Positions 59,721-64,000 of a DNA stretch of 64,000 nucleotides are shown here, piece by piece. This stretch comes from Myxococcaceae bacterium (lineage in GTDB: Bacteria > Myxococcota > Myxococcia > Myxococcales > Myxococcaceae). Position 1 is the first letter of the stretch. Each line of letters begins with the position of its first letter. Position numbers and translations under genes: made by a program. Under the pieces are notes generated by a model. The model was not told the origin of the DNA, made no database searches, and saw only the letters and a list, made by a program, of their open reading frames with translations. The stretch covers positions 1 through 64,000 of the forward strand of contig JADGRA010000024.1 in the NCBI GenBank assembly GCA_017881265.1, in the 5' to 3' direction.

Positions 59721-60776
59721 GTGACGACGACAACGCCGCCGCCACAGGGGTCGCGCCTCTTCTACCTCTTCCTCGTCCTCGTCTCGCTGTTGCTCTTGGG
59801 AAGCATGCTGCTGCCGTTCGCCTCCGCGCTCTTCCTGGCGGCGGTGCTGGCCGGCTCCTTCTTCGGGCTGCAGGAACGGCTGTCCCGGCGGCTGGGCGGG
59901 CGCCCGGGGCTGGCTGCCGGGCTGCTCACCCTATGTTTGGTGCTGGCGGTGGCGGGTCCCCTGGCCAGCCTGGGCGCGGTGGCCATCAGCGAGGCTAGCC
60001 AGGGGGTGAGCTTCCTCAAGGAGGCGCTCTCCGAGGGGCCGCAGGGGCTGTCGCGCAACCTCCCGGACGGGTTGCACCAGTGGGCCGACCGGATGCTGGC
60101 CTCGCTCCCCGACCCGAAGCAGCTCTTCGACACCCTGTCGGCGACTGGCAAGAGCGCGGCGGCTGCCTTTGGCGGTGTGCTCACCGCGACGGGCCGGCTC
60201 CTCTTCATGGTCCTTCTAATGCTGGTTGGCTTCTTCTTCTTTCTCACCAGCGGACGAGACCTCGTGCTCTGGCTGGAGAGCGTGGTGCCGCTCGCCCCGG
60301 GGCAGTTCCGCTCGCTCATGGTGGAATTCCGAAAAGTCACCCGGGCCCTGCTCATCTCCACCGTGCTCACCGCCGCCGTTCAGTCGGTGGCGGCCCTGTT
60401 GGGCTTCCTCATCGCCCGGCTGCCCAACGCGCTCTTCTTCTGCATGGTGACGTTCATCGCCGCGCTCATCCCCATCGGCGCTGCCGGCATGGTGTCCATC
60501 ATCCTCGCCCTCACGCTGCTTCTCAGTGGTCGCACTGGCGCCGGGATTTTCCTTCTGTGCTGGGGTGCGCTGGTCGTGAGCACCATCGACAGCTTTGCCA
60601 AGCCCTTCTTCATCCGCGGCGGCGTGCAGCTGCACGGCGCCGTCGTCTTCTTTGCGCTGCTGGGCGGGCTGGCCGCCTTCGGGCCGGTCGGCATCATCGC
60701 CGGACCGCTGGTGGTCGCCTTCTTCGTCGCCCTGACGCGGATGAAGCGACCCCTGGGCGAAGCCCACCTCGGCTGA
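59721..60776 (+). CDS. AI-2E transporter/PerM family membrane protein
   Basis: 351 residues from GTG 59721 behind AGAGGGGAAGAT. Seven or eight transmembrane helices in the PerM arrangement: FLVLVSLLLLGSMLLPFASA and ALFLAAVLAGSFFGLQERLS, a long periplasmic-type loop, VLLMLVGFFFFLTSGRDLVL, then TFIAALIPIGAAGMVSIILA and a C-terminal pair ending LVVAFFVALTRM. PerM proteins include AI-2 exporters and sodium/proton antiporters; the substrate is not decided. The following gene starts 48 bases downstream. Confidence 0.86.
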   Translation: MTTTTPPPQGSRLFYLFLVLVSLLLLGSMLLPFASALFLAAVLAGSFFGLQERLSRRLGGRPGLAAGLLTLCLVLAVAGPLASLGAVAISEASQGVSFLKEALSEGPQGLSRNLPDGLHQWADRMLASLPDPKQLFDTLSATGKSAAAAFGGVLTATGRLLFMVLLMLVGFFFFLTSGRDLVLWLESVVPLAPGQFRSLMVEFRKVTRALLISTVLTAAVQSVAALLGFLIARLPNALFFCMVTFIAALIPIGAAGMVSIILALTLLLSGRTGAGIFLLCWGALVVSTIDSFAKPFFIRGGVQLHGAVVFFALLGGLAAFGPVGIIAGPLVVAFFVALTRMKRPLGEAHLG

Positions 60777-60823
60777 ATAGCTTGGTGGGGTAGCCGTCAG
60801 ACGCTGCTGTCAGGAGAAACGCC

Positions 60824-61930
60824 TTGAAACGACTCCTTGCCCTCACCGCCCTGTTGAGCCTCGTTGGATGTGTCGTCGCCGAGACCCCGCCTCCCACGGT
60901 GGTGTACCAGACCCCTCCGCCCCCGCCGCCGGAGCCCCAGGTGGTGGAGGTGACGGTGTCGGAGTACGTGGAGCCACCGGTGGGCCAGCCGCCGCCGGTG
61001 GCCATCGAGTACGCACCCCCGCCGATGGTGTACGACCCGCCACCGCCGGCGCCCTTCTACGGTGCGGTGTGGGTGGGCGGCTACTGGCACTGGTGGGATG
61101 GCCAGTGGGTGTGGGCGCGCGGGCGCTGGGTAGCGCCGCCCAACGGCGGGTACGTCTACACGCAGCCCTATTATGAGTTGCGCGGGGGCAACGTCATCTA
61201 CGTCAGCGGCTTCTGGCGGCCGCAGATGGTGGTCTTCGTCCCGCCGCCACAGAACGTCTACATCCAGGTGCAGCAGCCTCGCCCGGAAGTGGTGGTGCAC
61301 TACGCCCGTCCGGTGGGACAGCCGGGCGTCTTCGTCCCGCCGCCCCCCGGTTCGCAGCGGGGCATCATCATCCCCGCCCCGGTGGGCACGCCGCCCTCGG
61401 TGACGGTGACCGCGCCGCCGGTGGTTCGCCCGGGCATGGTGGTGCACCCGGGGGCGACGGGCGTCGAGGTGGTGGCCCCGGCCGGTGTCACCCGGGCTGG
61501 AACGCCGGTGCAGAGGCCGATGTCGGTGGACCCGCACGTCTCCAACGGCCAGCCGGTGGTGGCGACACCGCCGCCGCCGTTGCGCACGGTTTCCACGCCC
61601 CCGCCGCGGCCGACGTCGCCGTCCACGGCGCAGCCCGCCCCGGCCGCCGTGACCCCCCATGCGCAGCCCGTGCCGCAGACGCCGCCGCCAAGCGTGGAAG
61701 CACACCCACCGCCTGCCAACACCTTCAACCAGCCGCCGGCGCAGCCGCACCCCCAAGCCATGCCCCCGCCGCCGCACCCCCAGGCAGCACCCCCGTCGGT
61801 GCAGCCGCACCCCCAGGCAGCACCGCCGCCTCCGCCGCCCGCGGCCAAGCCCGCGGCCAAGCCGCCGCCCCCGCCGCCCCCGGCGAAGAAGCCGCCGCCA
61901 CCGCCGCCTCCCCAGGAGAAGAAGGACTGA
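60824..61930 (+). CDS. YXWGXW-type lipoprotein with a long Pro-rich tail
   Basis: 368 residues from TTG 60824, selected because CAGGAG sits just upstream and the lipobox LVGCVV (Cys about 16) follows. After a Pro/Val-rich segment the YXWGXW-like repeat region is GGYWHWWDGQWVWARGRWV. The remaining 250 residues are low-complexity Pro/Val/Ala/Gln repeats (QPHPQAMPPPPHPQAAPPSV and similar). It is probably an envelope lipoprotein. The family has no assigned function; the Trp repeats suggest carbohydrate or surface binding. Confidence 0.8.
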   Translation: MKRLLALTALLSLVGCVVAETPPPTVVYQTPPPPPPEPQVVEVTVSEYVEPPVGQPPPVAIEYAPPPMVYDPPPPAPFYGAVWVGGYWHWWDGQWVWARGRWVAPPNGGYVYTQPYYELRGGNVIYVSGFWRPQMVVFVPPPQNVYIQVQQPRPEVVVHYARPVGQPGVFVPPPPGSQRGIIIPAPVGTPPSVTVTAPPVVRPGMVVHPGATGVEVVAPAGVTRAGTPVQRPMSVDPHVSNGQPVVATPPPPLRTVSTPPPRPTSPSTAQPAPAAVTPHAQPVPQTPPPSVEAHPPPANTFNQPPAQPHPQAMPPPPHPQAAPPSVQPHPQAAPPPPPPAAKPAAKPPPPPPPAKKPPPPPPPQEKKD

Positions 61931-61997
61931 GCAAAAGGGGCCGCGCGGGCGGACGCCGCGCACGTGCCCGGGGTTGGGCTACGCTGCACGGCGACCC

Positions 61998-62609
61998 GTG
62001 TACCCAGACCGCTTCCGGTTGCCCTTCCTCGCCGGCGTCCTCATCGCCGCCGCCGAGCGCGTCCGGCCAGGCCTCGGCCCCTGGTCGCCCAAGGTGGAGT
62101 CGCGCCTCCGGGACGTCTTCGCCACCGAGCTGGCGGACGTCCGAGCGCGCTTCTTGGAACTCTTCGACGACCACGCCTACTTCGACCGGCTGCAGGAGAC
62201 GCTGCTTGGCGTGGCCGTGCCGCGGTACCTCACCGCGGCGCAGAAGCAGACGGCCCTCGAGCAGCGGGACTACGGCCTGTGGCGGGGCGGAGACCTGCTG
62301 GCCCGCGCCGTCTACGGCGCGGTGGGCTTCGCCGTCGGCCTCTTCCTGGTGAAGGCGCCCTTCATCCCAATTCCCACCACCTGGGACTTGTTCGCCTTCG
62401 CCTGCCTCCTCGGCGCGCCCTTCATCCCCGACGCCCAGGTGTGGTTGCTCAAACGCAAGCACCGCAACGCGCTGCGCGCCATCGTCGAGGACTTGCGCGA
62501 TGCGGAAGTCCACCAGGAACTCTACCAGCCACTCGCCGCCCCCGGGCCGCTGGACGAGTTACCCTCCGGCGTCACGCGGCCTGCAGACCGGACGCCTTCC
62601 AGGGAGTAG
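61998..62609 (+). CDS. Hypothetical protein with a central membrane segment
   Basis: 203 residues from GTG 61998 (the frame is open further upstream inside the previous gene). An N-terminal helical region (RFRLPFLAGVLIAAAERVRP; FLELFDDHAYFDRLQETLLG), then a two-helix hydrophobic segment (about 110-150: VYGAVGFAVGLFLVKAPFIP, WDLFAFACLLGAPFIPDA) and a soluble C-terminus. No family is recognised. It stands 12 bases upstream of the SPFH gene and is likely in its operon. Confidence 0.72.
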   Translation: MYPDRFRLPFLAGVLIAAAERVRPGLGPWSPKVESRLRDVFATELADVRARFLELFDDHAYFDRLQETLLGVAVPRYLTAAQKQTALEQRDYGLWRGGDLLARAVYGAVGFAVGLFLVKAPFIPIPTTWDLFAFACLLGAPFIPDAQVWLLKRKHRNALRAIVEDLRDAEVHQELYQPLAAPGPLDELPSGVTRPADRTPSRE

Positions 62610-62621
62610 GGTGGCAGCCCC

Positions 62622-63689
62622 ATGGCCGACCCCCGCATCCCCATCGACCTGCGCGCTGCGAGCCAGCGCATCTTCGGCACGCCGCGCGGCCGCGTCTTGT
62701 ACTTCCTCCTCGGTGCACTGGTGCTGGTGGTGGTGGCTTATGGCTTCTGCACCGTCTACGTGCGCCCCAATGAATTAGGGGTGAAGCAGGTCATCGTCGG
62801 AAGCACCAAAGGCATCCTCCCCGAGGTGTACTTCCCGGGGGTGCACTGGGTGAGTCCGGGGACGGAGCGGATGTACCTGTTCCCGACGGACATCCAGCTC
62901 TTCAACCTCACCAACGACGCCAGCGAGCGCGGCAAGGCCGAGCAGACCTTCCGCCCAGCCCTCAACATCCAGACGTCCGAGGGGTACACGGTGACGGTGG
63001 ACGTCTCGGTGGCGTTTCGAATCGAGGACCCCTACCGCGTCATCACCGTGGCCGGGCCGGGGAAGCTGTACGAGGAGTCGCTCGTCTTCCCGCGCGCCGA
63101 GCAGATTCTACGCAAGCGGCTGGGCGAGCTGGACGCCGAGCAATTCTACGACGTGAAGCTGCGGACGAAGACAGTGCAGACGGCGCTCGACGACTTGAAT
63201 ACCGAGCTGCTCCCGAGTGGCGTGCGGGTGGTGCAGGTGTTTGTCCGCCGCTACGCGTACGACGCGCGGTACCAGCAGGCCATCGAGCAACGGAAAATTC
63301 AGGACCAGACGGTCTTCAAGAACCAGGCCGAGGCCGAGCTGGCGACGGCCACTGCCGAGAAGGACCGGATTGCCGCCGTGGGCGCGGCGTCGGTGAAGGT
63401 GGAGCTGGCCCGAGGGGAGGGCGAGAAGAAGAAGCTGGAGGCCGAGGCGGACCTCTACACCCGGAAGCGCCATGCGGCCGGAGAGCTGGCGGTCCAGCTG
63501 GCCGAGGCGGAGGGCACGCGGCTGGAGAATGCCGCGCTGCAAGGCGTCGGCGCGGAAAACCTGGTGGGTCTCAAGATGGCGGACGTGCTGAAGGGGACGC
63601 GCATCATCATCGTCCCCACGGACGGTGAGTCCGGCACCAACCCGCTGGACCTCAAGAGCGCGCTGAAGCGCTTCGACGTGAAGGAGTGA
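62622..63689 (+). CDS. SPFH (band 7/prohibitin) domain protein
   Basis: 355 residues. One N-terminal transmembrane helix (about 23-44, VLYFLLGALVLVVVAYGFCT), then an SPFH domain: VRPNELGVKQVIVGSTKGIL, PEVYFPGVHWVSPGTERMYL, LNIQTSEGYTVTVDVSVAFR, then a long coiled-coil (about 220-300, QAEAELATATAEKDRIAAVG; EAEADLYTRKRHAAGELAVQ). SPFH proteins form membrane microdomain scaffolds and can modulate FtsH-type proteases. It is followed by a second SPFH-like lipoprotein starting 6 bases after its stop. Confidence 0.9.
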   Translation: MADPRIPIDLRAASQRIFGTPRGRVLYFLLGALVLVVVAYGFCTVYVRPNELGVKQVIVGSTKGILPEVYFPGVHWVSPGTERMYLFPTDIQLFNLTNDASERGKAEQTFRPALNIQTSEGYTVTVDVSVAFRIEDPYRVITVAGPGKLYEESLVFPRAEQILRKRLGELDAEQFYDVKLRTKTVQTALDDLNTELLPSGVRVVQVFVRRYAYDARYQQAIEQRKIQDQTVFKNQAEAELATATAEKDRIAAVGAASVKVELARGEGEKKKLEAEADLYTRKRHAAGELAVQLAEAEGTRLENAALQGVGAENLVGLKMADVLKGTRIIIVPTDGESGTNPLDLKSALKRFDVKE

Positions 63690-63694
63690 ACGGC

Positions 63695-64000
63695 ATGGCG
63701 CACCGTCCGTTGTACCTCCTCTGGCTGCTGGCGATGCCGCTGTCCGGATGCACCTGCCACTCCACCGGAAGCACCGAGGTGGGGGTCCTCACCCGCAAGC
63801 TGGCCTTCGGTGGCCTGCTCGGAAAGCCCGGCATCCAGCCCGAAATCTACGCCCCCGGGGCCACCTACCTCTTCCCGGCCTTCGTCACCGACTGGAACAC
63901 CTTCGACGTCTCCATGCAGAATCTGTCCATGGTGAAGGACCCCCGTCGGGGGGACCGAAACGCCGAGGACGACCTCAACTTCAAGACGGTGGACGGCAAC
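63695..64000 (+). CDS. Lipoprotein with SPFH-like front, truncated at the window edge
   Basis: 102 codons to the end of the window with no stop. Lipobox MPLSGCTC (Cys about 19). The next stretch, TEVGVLTRKLAFGGLLGKPG, then ATYLFPAFVTDWNTFDVSM, resembles the first strands of an SPFH domain (compare 'NELGV...G...PEVYFPG' in the preceding gene). The partner gene is 6 bases upstream. Its full length and domain content are not visible here. Confidence 0.75.
   Translation, partial: MAHRPLYLLWLLAMPLSGCTCHSTGSTEVGVLTRKLAFGGLLGKPGIQPEIYAPGATYLFPAFVTDWNTFDVSMQNLSMVKDPRRGDRNAEDDLNFKTVDGN

Noticed and set aside
1-64000. CRISPR arrays, insertion sequences, integrase genes and rRNA
   Set aside because: I found no regularly spaced direct repeats, no transposase or integrase frames with recognisable motifs, and no rRNA-like sequence.

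Overview
The window is GC-rich DNA (about two thirds G+C by eye) with GTG/TTG starts, many stop-start overlaps, and few or no RNA genes, insertion sequences or CRISPR arrays that I can support. The protein repertoire points to a myxobacterium or close relative (Myxococcota): a DUF4388 fusion, Cys-rich lipoproteins with a myxobacterial-type tail, a YXWGXW lipoprotein, a rubrerythrin/Fe-S/DUF3501 operon and a PadR-linked permease-prefix protein. This assignment is inference from gene content.

Layout. 1-13.2 kb is a looser region of single genes on both strands: small secreted proteins, one frameshifted lipoprotein, a secreted beta-helix protein, an ornithine cyclodeaminase-like enzyme, a DES1-type sphingolipid desaturase, an atypical pyruvate kinase, a PEGA-domain protein, and a PadR-led three-gene operon whose promoter carries a perfect palindrome abutting the start codon. 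13.5-16.6 kb is an oxidative-stress operon (rubrerythrin, HdrD/GlpC-like Fe-S protein, DUF3501, PerR-type Fur regulator) with a PerR-like box in its promoter. 16.6-21.3 kb is an NAD-linked formate dehydrogenase on the minus strand. Its catalytic subunit reads through an in-frame UGA (selenocysteine) followed by a SECIS hairpin with the same GGUCU loop and spacing as E. coli fdhF. The alpha subunit is also split into two genes in reversed order, separated by a fused NuoE-NuoF subunit.

22.2-29.4 kb holds bshC-bshA (bacillithiol synthesis), diverging from an exported PIG-L deacetylase, a 49-residue membrane protein and a sodium:solute symporter. 29.4-36.9 kb holds a DUF4388/periplasmic-binding-protein fusion, a SYLF protein and a two-gene RND efflux operon. 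37-46.7 kb holds an exported MsrB, a DUF2252 protein, a PLP decarboxylase, a GNAT enzyme, and a minus-strand operon of beta-propeller lipoprotein, exported methyltransferase, HtrA-like protease and its catalytically dead paralogue. 46.8-57.6 kb has an MFS transporter, a CPA1 antiporter, a DUF1615 lipoprotein, an aminotransferase, a glutathione-transferase-like protein and a second RND efflux pair with a palindromic operator candidate. 58-64 kb has a GreA/B-like factor, a sterol desaturase-family protein, an AI-2E/PerM-family protein, a Pro-rich YXWGXW lipoprotein, and two SPFH-type proteins, the last cut by the window edge.

The strongest candidates for novelty are the split, gene-order-inverted selenoprotein formate dehydrogenase; the BshC/BshA + exported PIG-L + symporter locus; the apparently leaderless PadR operon; and the bacterial DES1-like desaturase.
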